DNA of 64,000 bases, from contig JNKY01000013.1 of assembly GCA_000702245.1 (NCBI GenBank), positions 62,001 to 126,000 of the forward strand, written 5' to 3'. This document shows, in pieces, positions 35,084-43,769 of the stretch. This stretch comes from Lachnospiraceae bacterium C6A11 (GTDB lineage Bacteria; Bacillota; Clostridia; Lachnospirales; Lachnospiraceae). Below the pieces are notes generated by a model. It saw nothing but the letters and a program-made list of their open reading frames with translations, was not told the origin of the DNA and did not search any database. The translations under genes were made by a program, and so were the position numbers. The number at the start of each line of letters is the position of its first letter. The stretch's first letter is position 1.

Positions 35084-36340
35084 TTATTTCTTTCTTCTGC
35101 TTCTTACATCGAATGCAACTGCTACTATAAAGATCAGACCCTTAACGATGTACTGGTAAGAAATGTCTATCTCCATAAGGTTCATTCCGTTTGTAAGAGA
35201 CATGATAACGAGTGTACCGATAATTGTATTTGTTACACGGCCTACACCACCGCTAACGGCTACACCACCGATGTAGCAAGATGCGATCGCATCCATCTCG
35301 AAGCCAAGACCGGCTGTCGGTGTTGCTGACTGAAGTCTTGAGGTATAAAGGATACCGCCGAGAGAAGCCATAAGGCTTACTGAACAGAAGGCGAAAAGTG
35401 TGACCTTCTTAACGTTGATACCTGAAAGCTCTGCTGCCTGAGCGTTACCGCCGATACCGTAGATGGCACGTCCGAGCTTTGTCTTGTTAAGCATGAAGTT
35501 GTAGATGAGAAGAACAACTCCTACGATAACTGCTGTCCAAGGAATACCATTGTAGCTTGCAAGTGTGTACATAACCAGCATGATAACAGCTGAAACTGCG
35601 ATCTGCTTGAAGATGAATATCTGAACCGATGGAACCTCAAAGTTGTATTTAACCTTGTTCTTTCTGGTCTTGGTATCAGAGTAGATCATTGCAAGGACCA
35701 GAAGTCCGCCGATTATAAGTGTCAGTACGTGGAGGTTTCCTCCCTTTGTAAGGTCAGGAATGAAACCGTTTGAAAGTGACTTGAAGCCTTCATTTGGAAT
35801 AATGATAGTACCTGTATCCTGAAGTGAAAGGCTGAGAAGTCCACGGAATATGAACATTCCGGCAAGTGTTGTAACGAAGGCCGGAACACCGACTTTAGTT
35901 ACGAGAAGGCCCTGATAGAAGCCTATAAGGAGTCCAAGTGCAAGAACTATAACGATAGCCAGCCACTCGTTTACATGATACTTTGTCATAAGGATCGCTG
36001 CGACTGCTCCTGAGAAGCCGGCAACGTATCCAACCGAAAGATCGATATGGCAGATGATAAGTATGATGGTCATACCGATAGCCATTACAGCTACGTAACC
36101 TGCCTGGTTTATAAGATTGGTGATGTTTCTTGCTTCAAGGAAGCTGCCATCTGTCTGTATTGCAAAGAAAGCCATGATAACTATCAAAGCTATATACATC
36201 ATATAATCGCGAATATTTGTCTTCGCAAGTGTGAGAATTTCACGACCAAGGCCGCCCTTTGGCTTATTCTCATCATCCCTTGACCCTTTATTATGTCGGG
36301 CCGTTAACTGGTCATATCCAGCATTTTTTACCAACTGCAT
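35084..36340 (-). CDS. mmsB: Sugar ABC transporter permease (MmsB/GguB type)
   Basis: A 418-aa inner-membrane permease of the ribose/xylose class with about 10 hydrophobic helices. Hallmarks are ITNLINQAGYVAVMAIGMTIILIICHIDLSVGYVAGFSGAV, the FVTTLAGMFIFRGL helix, and GGNAQAAELSGINVKKV, the loop that contacts the ATPase. The length and the long cytoplasmic segment after residue 210 fit the multiple-monosaccharide subfamily. GGAGGG lies 8 nt upstream of the ATG. Last gene of chvE-mmsA-mmsB, 44 bp after the ATPase gene. Confidence 0.9.
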   Translation of the reverse strand: MQLVKNAGYDQLTARHNKGSRDDENKPKGGLGREILTLAKTNIRDYMMYIALIVIMAFFAIQTDGSFLEARNITNLINQAGYVAVMAIGMTIILIICHIDLSVGYVAGFSGAVAAILMTKYHVNEWLAIVIVLALGLLIGFYQGLLVTKVGVPAFVTTLAGMFIFRGLLSLSLQDTGTIIIPNEGFKSLSNGFIPDLTKGGNLHVLTLIIGGLLVLAMIYSDTKTRKNKVKYNFEVPSVQIFIFKQIAVSAVIMLVMYTLASYNGIPWTAVIVGVVLLIYNFMLNKTKLGRAIYGIGGNAQAAELSGINVKKVTLFAFCSVSLMASLGGILYTSRLQSATPTAGLGFEMDAIASCYIGGVAVSGGVGRVTNTIIGTLVIMSLTNGMNLMEIDISYQYIVKGLIFIVAVAFDVRSRRKK

Positions 36341-36384
36341 ATTTATTTCCCTCCGACTGTTTTTTCAGTGTTATCTCGCTGTTA

Positions 36385-37926
36385 TTAAGATGCCTCAGCC
36401 ACAGAATTAATGGCCATAGCCATAACCTTTTCTTCCGTAGCTTCCTCTGCGGTAAGCTCACCTGTAATGGTTCCTTCCGACATGACATAGAGTCTGTCAC
36501 TCATACCGAGAACCTCAGGAAGCTCAGAAGAGATCATGATGATACTCATTCCCTGATCAACAAGCTTGTTCATCAGGCTGTAGATCTCGAATTTCGCTCC
36601 GACATCAATACCTCTGGTAGGCTCGTCAAGGATGAGAACCTTTGGCTTTGCAAACATCCATTTTGCTATCTGAACCTTCTGCTGATTTCCACCACTGAGG
36701 TTACCAACCTTCTGTTCTATCGAAGGTGCCTTGATATTGATCGAGTTTTTGTAATCGTTAGCTATATTTATCTCTTCATTTTCATTGATAGAGATTCTAT
36801 CTACAAGCTCCTCGAGATTTGCCAGAGATATGTTGTATCTGATGTCCTGCATGAGGATGAGCCCGTTACCCTTGCGGTCCTCGGAAACGTAAGCAAGTCC
36901 TTTCTTGATCGCGTCTCTCGGATGCTTGAAGCGTACCTTCTCGCCCTCCATGTAAAACTCGCCGCCGGTTATCTTATAGCCTGAAGGATTACCGAAGATA
37001 CTGTGCGCAAGCTCTGTTCTTCCGGCTCCCATAAGGCCCTGTATTCCGACGATCTCGCCCTTTCTGACATTGATATTTACATGATGCAGGATCTCACGGT
37101 TCTTTGAAGGATCAAATACCGTCCAGTCCTTTAACTCGAGTGCTATTTCTCCGAATCCATGTTTTTCTCTCTTTGGATAAATATTATCCATCTCACGACC
37201 AACCATGTGCTTGATGATCTCTGCTTCCTCGATCTTTCTCTCGGTCGCATCCATTGAGCATATGGTGGCGCCGTCTCTGAGTACGGTTATCGTATCTGCT
37301 ATTGCCGTAATCTCTCTAAGCTTATGTGAGATCATGATACAGGTTACTCCCTGTGCCTTAAGCTCTCTGATAAGTCTCAGAAGATTCTGGCTGTCGTCTT
37401 CATTAAGTGAAGCTGTTGGCTCATCCAGGATGAGCAGCTTAACATTCTTGCTGAGCGCCTTTGCTATCTCAACCAGCTGCTGGTTGCCGACGCCAAGCTC
37501 CTTTACTTTCATGGAAGGATCTGCCTTAAGGCCTACCTTCTCAAGCATTTTCGATGCCTGTACGATCGTTTCATTCCAGTCGATCGCTTTACCTTTAACT
37601 ATTTCGTGTCCGAAAAATATATTTTCGTATATGCTGAGTTCGGGAATAAGAGCAAGCTCCTGATATATGATAACTATTCCCTTTTCTTCACTGTCTGCTA
37701 TCTTTTTAAACTTCTGAACCTCGCCATTGTAGACGATGTCGCCTGAATACGTTCCATGAGGATATACACCGGACAGTACCTTCATAAGCGTTGATTTTCC
37801 GGCTCCGTTTTCCCCGACGAGACAATGAATCTCTCCGCGCTTTACTTTGAAATTGACATTATTAAGTGCTTTTACACCCGGAAACTCTTTAACTATTCCC
37901 TTCATTTCCAGTATATAATCGCTCAT
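36385..37926 (-). CDS. mmsA: Sugar ABC transporter double ATPase (MmsA/GguA type)
   Basis: A 513-aa ATPase with two ABC domains, as usual for monosaccharide importers. The first has Walker A GENGAGKSTLMK, signature LGVGNQQ and Walker B LLILDEPTASL. The second has the degenerate Walker A GLMGAGRTEL but a good signature LSGGNQQKV and Walker B VLILDEPTRGID. ATG at 37926 follows AAGGAGGCTTCT; the ORF extends to 37986 into the intercistronic hairpin. It pairs with the permease downstream and the ChvE-like binding protein upstream. Confidence 0.93.
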   Translation of the reverse strand: MSDYILEMKGIVKEFPGVKALNNVNFKVKRGEIHCLVGENGAGKSTLMKVLSGVYPHGTYSGDIVYNGEVQKFKKIADSEEKGIVIIYQELALIPELSIYENIFFGHEIVKGKAIDWNETIVQASKMLEKVGLKADPSMKVKELGVGNQQLVEIAKALSKNVKLLILDEPTASLNEDDSQNLLRLIRELKAQGVTCIMISHKLREITAIADTITVLRDGATICSMDATERKIEEAEIIKHMVGREMDNIYPKREKHGFGEIALELKDWTVFDPSKNREILHHVNINVRKGEIVGIQGLMGAGRTELAHSIFGNPSGYKITGGEFYMEGEKVRFKHPRDAIKKGLAYVSEDRKGNGLILMQDIRYNISLANLEELVDRISINENEEINIANDYKNSINIKAPSIEQKVGNLSGGNQQKVQIAKWMFAKPKVLILDEPTRGIDVGAKFEIYSLMNKLVDQGMSIIMISSELPEVLGMSDRLYVMSEGTITGELTAEEATEEKVMAMAINSVAEAS

Positions 37927-37963
37927 AGAAGCCTCCTTAAAGTTACTGCGTCCCCTCTTTTGG

Positions 37964-38007
37964 CTCTTCAGTCGCATGGACCACATTTAGTGGTCCATGC
38001 TGAAGAG
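37964..38007 (-). promoter_or_regulatory. Intercistronic hairpin between chvE and mmsA
   Basis: An 18-bp stem: CTCTTCAG (37964-37971) with CTGAAGAG (38000-38007), a 3-nt bulge, and CATGGACCAC (37975-37984) with GTGGTCCATG (37990-37999), loop ATTTA. There is no T tract, so it is better seen as an mRNA-stabilising or processing element that keeps binding-protein mRNA more abundant than ATPase/permease mRNA. Confidence 0.7.
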
Positions 38008-38036
38008 GGGAATGGTTTAACTATGATCCTGTAATC

Positions 38037-39191
38037 TTACTCTAATCCTGTGAAATCTGAAGCGTCATAGTATCCTGAATCGATGAGTGCCTGCTTAACG
38101 TTGCTGCTTGTTACAACTACGATTGAAGTCTGCTTTGCCTTAACTTCCTTCTTGCCGTTGTCATATGTTGTATCTGTTACAGGCTCCTTGTCCTCAAGAA
38201 TGCTTACTGCCATTGCTACTGAATCTGCTGCAAGTGTTCTTGTATCCTTGAACACTGTCATTGACTGCTTTCCATCGATGATGTACTGAACTGATGCCTT
38301 CTCTGAATCCTGTCCTGTTATTACATAGCTTGTAACATCCTTATCTGTTGCAAATACATCTGCTATTGAACGAGCTGTACCATCATTTGGTGCAAGTACA
38401 AGCACGTTACCCTTCATATCCTTGCCAGCCTTTGTAAGGTTAGCTTCTGCCTTAGACTTTGCTACGTTGAAATCCCAGTCTGTTGTGATCTGGCCGATGA
38501 TCTTACCGATCTCATCTCTGTCAAGGTCGTTCTTATCCTTAAGCTTCTCTGCTTCTGAAGAGTTTGCTATAACGAATGTTCCGTCAGCGATCTTTGGCTG
38601 AAGAACGCTCCAAGCACCTTCGAAGAAGATGAATGCGTTGTTATCAGTTGCTGCACCTGCGTAGAGGTAAAGAGGGATACCACTTCCGTCAGGTGCATTG
38701 TCTATCAAATACTGACCCTGAGCAGCTCCTACAGCAAAGCTGTCGAAGGTTACGTAATAATCAACTGCATCTGTTCCTGTTATAAGACGGTCATAAGCGA
38801 TGACCTTAACGCCTGCTTCCTTTGCTTCCTCAACTGCTGCTGATGCTGCTGCACCGTCCTGTGCGCAGATGATGAGGACCTTGATGCCCTTAGAAATAAG
38901 TGTCTCAACATTTGTCTTCTCTGTTGCCGGTGAACCCTGGCTGAAAAGAACCTGATTTGTGAATCCTGCATCTCCGAGGATAGTCTCGAACTGCTTCTGA
39001 TCCTGTAACCATCTTGGCTCGTCCTTTGTCGGAAGGATGATACCAACCTGAACTCCTGAACCTGATGAAGAACCGCTTCCGCTTCCACTTGCGTCTGACT
39101 TGTCATTCTTCTTTCCACAACCTGTTACGGCACCCATGACCATAGTAGCTGCAAGTGCAAGCCCTAAGATCTTCTTACCTAATTTTCTCAT
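38037..39191 (-). CDS. chvE: Sugar-binding lipoprotein (ChvE/MmsE type)
   Basis: A 384-aa solute-binding lipoprotein. The signal peptide ends in the lipobox VTGC with Cys25, followed by a Ser/Gly-rich linker (about 34-46). The binding fold starts at VQVGIILPTKDEPRWLQDQKQFE; GIKVLIICAQDGAAASAAVEEAKEAGVKVIAYDRLI and APNDGTARSIADVFA are ChvE-like. The terminal segment (KQTSIVVVTSSNVKQALIDSGYYDASDF) is typical. It captures pentose/hexose sugars for MmsAB. First gene of the operon; an inverted repeat upstream (39359-39415) may be the regulator site. Confidence 0.92.
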   Translation of the reverse strand: MRKLGKKILGLALAATMVMGAVTGCGKKNDKSDASGSGSGSSSGSGVQVGIILPTKDEPRWLQDQKQFETILGDAGFTNQVLFSQGSPATEKTNVETLISKGIKVLIICAQDGAAASAAVEEAKEAGVKVIAYDRLITGTDAVDYYVTFDSFAVGAAQGQYLIDNAPDGSGIPLYLYAGAATDNNAFIFFEGAWSVLQPKIADGTFVIANSSEAEKLKDKNDLDRDEIGKIIGQITTDWDFNVAKSKAEANLTKAGKDMKGNVLVLAPNDGTARSIADVFATDKDVTSYVITGQDSEKASVQYIIDGKQSMTVFKDTRTLAADSVAMAVSILEDKEPVTDTTYDNGKKEVKAKQTSIVVVTSSNVKQALIDSGYYDASDFTGLE

Positions 39192-39358
39192 TTACCTTAC
39201 CTCCGTAAATTTTCTCATCCGCCTCCATTTAGCAGTTATTTTTTCTGCTCAGCACCCGGAAAGCGGTAATTTTTTTCTGCTGAAGTGAATATATCACCGA
39301 ATCAACACGAATAACTTGTCTCTTTCTGTCAATTTTTGCCCTCTTTTTTGTGCGCTTT

Positions 39359-39415
39359 GCGGATTATAGCACAAATCTGACAATATGCTATCCTAACCAA
39401 AAAAGTGCTAATCCG
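39359..39415 (-). promoter_or_regulatory. Inverted repeat upstream of chvE
   Basis: GCGGATTATAGCAC (39359-39372) and GTGCTAATCCG (39405-39415) are complementary apart from a 2-base TA insertion, 32 bp apart. A minus-strand TATAAT is inside the first arm (39363-39368). It is a candidate site for the YesN-like regulator encoded next door. The rest of 39192-39358 shows only AT-rich leader. Confidence 0.4.
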
Positions 39416-39438
39416 GAATATACAGACTAGCATAATCA

Positions 39439-39516
39439 TAGGCCGGCCACATATATATACCCCTCTCGACTCTGCTCTCGCACGGTTTCGATTGGTATAT
39501 ATATGCGTCCGGCCTA
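39439..39516. repeat. Palindromic element with conserved loop core, copy 2
   Basis: Arms 39439-39461 and 39494-39516 are complementary at 21 of 23 positions (TAGGCCGG...TATATACC). The 32-nt loop contains the 23-bp core (39466-39488) found exactly in the element at 24750-24889, in the same orientation, although the arms of the two elements are unrelated. It lies between the YesN-like gene and the chvE operon. Confidence 0.65.
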
Positions 39517-39542
39517 TTTAGATTGTTGTATATTTGGCGTCC

Positions 39543-41153
39543 TTATTCCGATTCGCGACCTTCCTTGTACTCGGATGGGGTGACGCCCACGTTTTTCTTA
39601 AAGGTACGGCTGAAATAGTTTGCATCGGAGTAGCCGACCTCCAGGCATATCTCCTTCATACTCTTATTGGTATTTCGGAGCAGCTCCTTCGCCCGCTCGA
39701 TGCGGACATTGGTCAGATATTCTATGAAGGTGCTGCCTGTACGCTTCTTGAAAAGCTTACTGAAATAGTAAGGGCTTATCTGCAGCTCCTTCGAAACATC
39801 ATCAAGGATAAGATCCTTCGAATAGTTTGAAGCGATATAGTCCTGAGCGTTCTTGATGATATCTACCGTATTTTCCTCCTTCTTCGTGAGGATGTTGTGG
39901 CAGACATTGTCAATCTTCGCTATGAACCAGTCCGAAAGCTCAGTGTAGGTGTTCATGTTCATGATGGTCTCGAGGTATTCGCTTCTCATATTGAAGCGGT
40001 AGATCATCCCGCCGCTCTCGAAGCCTATCCTCTCGGCGCGGAGCACAAACTCCAGAACCTTCAGCTTCACATCCATCACATTCTGGACATGCCTCTCCAT
40101 CATCCAGTCAAAGAATGACTTGGCATAGAAAGCCGAGCGGTTCACATTTCCTTCCTCTATACTCTTGAAGAGCGCATTCTCCGTCTCAACCGGATAATCG
40201 TCCTCGTAGCTCTTCATAAGTGAAAGGTCGTTAACATGCACGACCGAATCCGTCTTATTATAGGCAAGTGAACGCATAGCCTCGTTGTAGGACTCCGCAA
40301 GATCCTCCAGGCTGTGAACCGTTCCGATACCCACGCGGAACCAGGCATCAAACTGTCGCCTCAGATCCCTCGAAAGCTTACGCGCATCGTTGATTATCTG
40401 TATTCTTATCTCGTATTCCTCCTCAGGGTCCGGCAGAGCCCTCGGAACAAATACAAGTATCATATTTCCCATCATGGCGCCAACACAGCAGTTAAAGGAA
40501 GCCTTCACAGCGTCCTTGATCCTTGAATACTCCTTCTGGAGACGCACGGTCGTACCGATGGTATTGTCCATCTGGCCTTTCTTGTCCAGGTCACCGAACT
40601 GCAAGGACATGATGTAGCCCGCATCCTCCTCGATACTGAGAAGCGTCCTGAAATTGCTGAGCTCCTCCTCGCTGTGATTCCTGTAAATAAGCGAATAGAT
40701 GAAACCACTCTCGATGATAGGCGTTACGATCTCAAGCTTCTCCTTATTGGAAAGCTCCTCGCTCCTCTTCCTCTTGGTGAAGTCAACCTTCTTCATAGCC
40801 TTCTCGAGGATCTTCACGATAACCTCTTTGTCGATAGGCTTATTGATATAGTCCATGACGCCGATATCTATGGCATCCTTCGCGTAATCAAACTTCAGAT
40901 AGGCACTGACAACTATAAATATGATGCCGTCGTTGTTCCTTCTGATCTCCCTCATGGCCTCGATACCGTTGATTCCCGGCATCTGTATATCCATAAATAC
41001 GATATCCGGCCTGAAATACTCAGCCTGCTCGATAACGCGCCTGCCCGTATTTGCACTTTCAATGAGGCACTGCCCCGGGAAGTTATTCTCTATTATGAAC
41101 TTTAATGCATTTATGACGATGCTCTCATCGTCCGCGATCAAGATCTTATACAT
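39543..41153 (-). CDS. YesN-like response regulator, REC plus AraC HTH
   Basis: A 536-aa response regulator; ATG at 41153 follows AAGGAGAACAGG. The receiver domain (about 1-120) has ADDESI, phospho-Asp in DIVFMDIQMPG, and NKPIDKE. The central about 300 residues are variable. The C-terminal AraC-type HTH (about 435-530) has ISPYYFSKLFKKRTGSTFIEYLTNVRIERAKELL and GYSDANYFSRTFKKNVGVTPSEYK. Third gene in the sensor operon with the YesM-like kinase, and next to the chvE-mmsAB operon, which is its likely target. Confidence 0.93.
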   Translation of the reverse strand: MYKILIADDESIVINALKFIIENNFPGQCLIESANTGRRVIEQAEYFRPDIVFMDIQMPGINGIEAMREIRRNNDGIIFIVVSAYLKFDYAKDAIDIGVMDYINKPIDKEVIVKILEKAMKKVDFTKRKRSEELSNKEKLEIVTPIIESGFIYSLIYRNHSEEELSNFRTLLSIEEDAGYIMSLQFGDLDKKGQMDNTIGTTVRLQKEYSRIKDAVKASFNCCVGAMMGNMILVFVPRALPDPEEEYEIRIQIINDARKLSRDLRRQFDAWFRVGIGTVHSLEDLAESYNEAMRSLAYNKTDSVVHVNDLSLMKSYEDDYPVETENALFKSIEEGNVNRSAFYAKSFFDWMMERHVQNVMDVKLKVLEFVLRAERIGFESGGMIYRFNMRSEYLETIMNMNTYTELSDWFIAKIDNVCHNILTKKEENTVDIIKNAQDYIASNYSKDLILDDVSKELQISPYYFSKLFKKRTGSTFIEYLTNVRIERAKELLRNTNKSMKEICLEVGYSDANYFSRTFKKNVGVTPSEYKEGRESE

Positions 41154-41200
41154 CCTGTTCTCCTTTTCAGCTCCGACCACCTACCCGGCCGCAACCATTT

Positions 41201-42706
41201 TTATTTATCGCCCTGCTCGTCGGACAGTGCCGGCGGTTCCTTATCATTCGGAATAAAGAGCGCGATCTCGGCACCCATATCCGGTCCGACACTTGTTATC
41301 TCGATAACATTCTCACGGTCATAGAAGGTTCTGAGGCGCTTGATAACGTTATCCAGCCCTATTCCTTCCTTCTTCTGTATGTACTCCTCGTCCTTAAGGT
41401 TGACATTTATTATCTTCTCTATGATATCCTGCGGAATTCCCACACCGTTATCGCTGACGGAGATCACTATATCATCACCCTCGCCGGCAACAGATACGTC
41501 TATCTTCTTCTCCCAGCTGACATCATGCAGGCCGTGCTTAATACAGTTTTCAACCACCGGCTGAAGTATCATGCTCGGCACGCTGACATTCAGATACCGT
41601 TCGTCTATATTTGTGCTATAGTGGATCTCCCCTGCATAGCGCACATTCAGGATATAAATATAATCGTCAACTATCTGCAGCTCTTCCCTTATGGTGGAGA
41701 TGCCCTCGTCGCTCTTCACCCTGTACCTGAAGAAGTCCGCAACCTTATGGATGTAACGGTAGGTCTGGTCGGCATCCTCAAGCATAGCAAGCTGTGCGCC
41801 AGCATTCAATGTATTGAAAAGAAAGTGCGGATTGATCTGTGCCTGAAGGTATTTCAGCTGGGCATCCTTGAAGGAAGCCTCCATACGGATGGACTTCTCG
41901 CGAAGGGCGCTCTCCGCCTCCACACTTATCCTCACCTTCTCCATATAATCCTTAAGACTTATGACCATCTGGTTGAAGGAGTTGTTCACGATACCTATCT
42001 CGTTATAATCGTGAGGCTCCACCAGCTGCACATCGAGATTTCCTTCTCCGACCTCCTTAGCGGTCTCCACCAGCTTCTGGAGCGGATTGGTCAGCCTTCT
42101 TATAAGAAGAAGGAGGATGCAGATATCAACGCCGCCGGTAAGAACAAGGATGATGCTGTAAAGCCTCTCCGAGGTTCTCACCAGATTGCTCATCTTATTG
42201 TAGGTTCCCGCATTGTTGTGGAACAGCAGGTTATTCAGGTTAGTCATACAGGTGGTCAGATACTCGTACTGCCTCTCCGCCTGAGCCTGGTATTCCTGAT
42301 ACGCGTCGATCTCGCCGTTCTTCTTCGCAAGCACCGCCTTGCTGACCGACTGTACGTATCTCGTGGAGATGTTATAGATAGAATTCTCCCCGGTCTCCAC
42401 ATCGGTCATCTCGCCCGTATGCTTAAACTTTTTCAGGAATTCCTTGTATTTTTCCTCATTAATATAGTATTGATTTAATACGCTCTCGTCCTTCATGTTA
42501 AGGTATTCGCGCATCTCAGAATGTATCGTATCCAGCCATTCACGCATCTCGGTCAGCTTCCTGTTGCCCTCGTATGCACTGTCCACACTGCTCACGACGG
42601 TCCGCATGTTCCTGAAAATATAGATATTTACGATCAATACGGATATGAACGTCAGAAGGAATATGTAGATGATCTGGGTACGGAACTTTCTCCTCTTAAT
42701 CTTCAT
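41201..42706 (-). CDS. YesM/LytS-like sensor histidine kinase
   Basis: A 501-aa kinase. A first membrane helix (about 11-31) and a second (about 175-197) enclose an extracytoplasmic helical region; a HAMP domain follows (NPLQKLVETAKEVGEGNLDVQLV). The His_kinase domain contains LQAQINPHFLFNTLNAGAQL with the phosphorylated His, and the ATPase domain has VENCIKHG and VSDNGVGIP. It overlaps the sugar-sensor gene by 11 bp. By analogy with XylFII-LytS-YesN systems it likely receives its signal from that membrane-anchored binding protein. Confidence 0.93.
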   Translation of the reverse strand: MKIKRRKFRTQIIYIFLLTFISVLIVNIYIFRNMRTVVSSVDSAYEGNRKLTEMREWLDTIHSEMREYLNMKDESVLNQYYINEEKYKEFLKKFKHTGEMTDVETGENSIYNISTRYVQSVSKAVLAKKNGEIDAYQEYQAQAERQYEYLTTCMTNLNNLLFHNNAGTYNKMSNLVRTSERLYSIILVLTGGVDICILLLLIRRLTNPLQKLVETAKEVGEGNLDVQLVEPHDYNEIGIVNNSFNQMVISLKDYMEKVRISVEAESALREKSIRMEASFKDAQLKYLQAQINPHFLFNTLNAGAQLAMLEDADQTYRYIHKVADFFRYRVKSDEGISTIREELQIVDDYIYILNVRYAGEIHYSTNIDERYLNVSVPSMILQPVVENCIKHGLHDVSWEKKIDVSVAGEGDDIVISVSDNGVGIPQDIIEKIINVNLKDEEYIQKKEGIGLDNVIKRLRTFYDRENVIEITSVGPDMGAEIALFIPNDKEPPALSDEQGDK

Positions 42707-43766
42707 CCAGATACCTCGCTATATTTTCCTTCGTAACAACTGTATCTTCTACTATTATGTGGTCATTTATGCTGCCACTGGACTTGTAACCCACCAGCGC
42801 GTCCACACATACCATTCCCAGCTGCTTGGCGTCTGCATCGATAAGTGCCGCAATATCCTCGTCCCTTACGGCCTTCAGCAGCGAATCCGATATGCCGTAG
42901 CCGATGATCTGGGTATTGCCGGCCAGATTGTAGTCTCTTACAGCCTGATATACTATCTTTGTATCATGCTCATTAACGCAGAGAAGTATATCCGGGCGGT
43001 CGTATTTGTCAGAGAGAGTCACCTTCGTCAGGTCCGAGAGTCTGAAGTTCGGCAGATCTCCGACGTCAACTACCTTCAGATCCACGCTCAGATGGTTTCC
43101 TTCGTTTGCCAATGTAAGGCGGATACCGTCAAGAAGCCTCTCGGTTCCTTCAGCCTTCTCATCAACAAACAGGACCACCTTCGGCGATCTGGTCTTCGTA
43201 ATATTTATTATGGTTCTGGCGTATTCTCTTCCGAGATTGTAATCGCCTATCTCTATAAATGACTTCCTGTTGCCCGGGCAGTCCGACAGAAGCGTAACGG
43301 TCGGGATATCGCTTTCAGCCGCCTCATCGATTGCTTCCCTGATACTGTCCTCATCAGAGCCCTCAAGGATGATGCCGTCCACCTGCATATCCAGAGCTAT
43401 CCTTACATAATCGTCATCACTGTAGCTTGCACCCGAGCCGGTCTTAAGCTTCTCGACGTAAACTCCATGCTGCTTTCCGTAATTCCTTGCTTCCTCATAA
43501 ATATGATTCGCCGTGTAGGAATCCTCCGACTTACTGATGAAAGCAAAATGATACTTATATTTCGTGCCTTCCTGATTTATCTTATCCAGCTGGCTGTGCA
43601 TATAAAAAGAAATGACGACGATGGCCGCCACAAAGAAAAGAAGAAGGATAATTATGTATAGGCCATATTTATCCAGCTTCCTTTTTCTCTCTTCACTGCC
43701 GCTTTCGGCTTCCGTATTCTCTGTTTTACTGTCTCTTTCTATGTCTGTCATGCTTCTGTTTTCCAT
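42696..43766 (-). CDS. Membrane-anchored sugar-binding sensor protein
   Basis: A 356-aa protein: an acidic cytoplasmic N-terminus of about 33 residues, one membrane helix (about 34-56), then a periplasmic-binding-protein fold outside the cell. The fold has YHFAFISKSEDSYTANHIYEEARNYGKQHGVYVEKL, VDGIILEGSD, IPTVTLLSDCPGN and IIGYGISDSLLKAVRDEDIAALI. There is no lipobox, unlike transport binding proteins. It is the first gene before the kinase and regulator, with 11-bp overlap, fitting a XylFII-type sugar receptor for the kinase. Confidence 0.88.
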   Translation of the reverse strand: MENRSMTDIERDSKTENTEAESGSEERKRKLDKYGLYIIILLLFFVAAIVVISFYMHSQLDKINQEGTKYKYHFAFISKSEDSYTANHIYEEARNYGKQHGVYVEKLKTGSGASYSDDDYVRIALDMQVDGIILEGSDEDSIREAIDEAAESDIPTVTLLSDCPGNRKSFIEIGDYNLGREYARTIINITKTRSPKVVLFVDEKAEGTERLLDGIRLTLANEGNHLSVDLKVVDVGDLPNFRLSDLTKVTLSDKYDRPDILLCVNEHDTKIVYQAVRDYNLAGNTQIIGYGISDSLLKAVRDEDIAALIDADAKQLGMVCVDALVGYKSSGSINDHIIVEDTVVTKENIARYLDED

Positions 43767-43769
43767 CTT

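Noticed and set aside
41525-42478. 317-codon plus-strand frame opposite the YesM-like kinase
   Set aside because: Antisense shadow produced by codon bias; the minus-strand kinase has all catalytic motifs.
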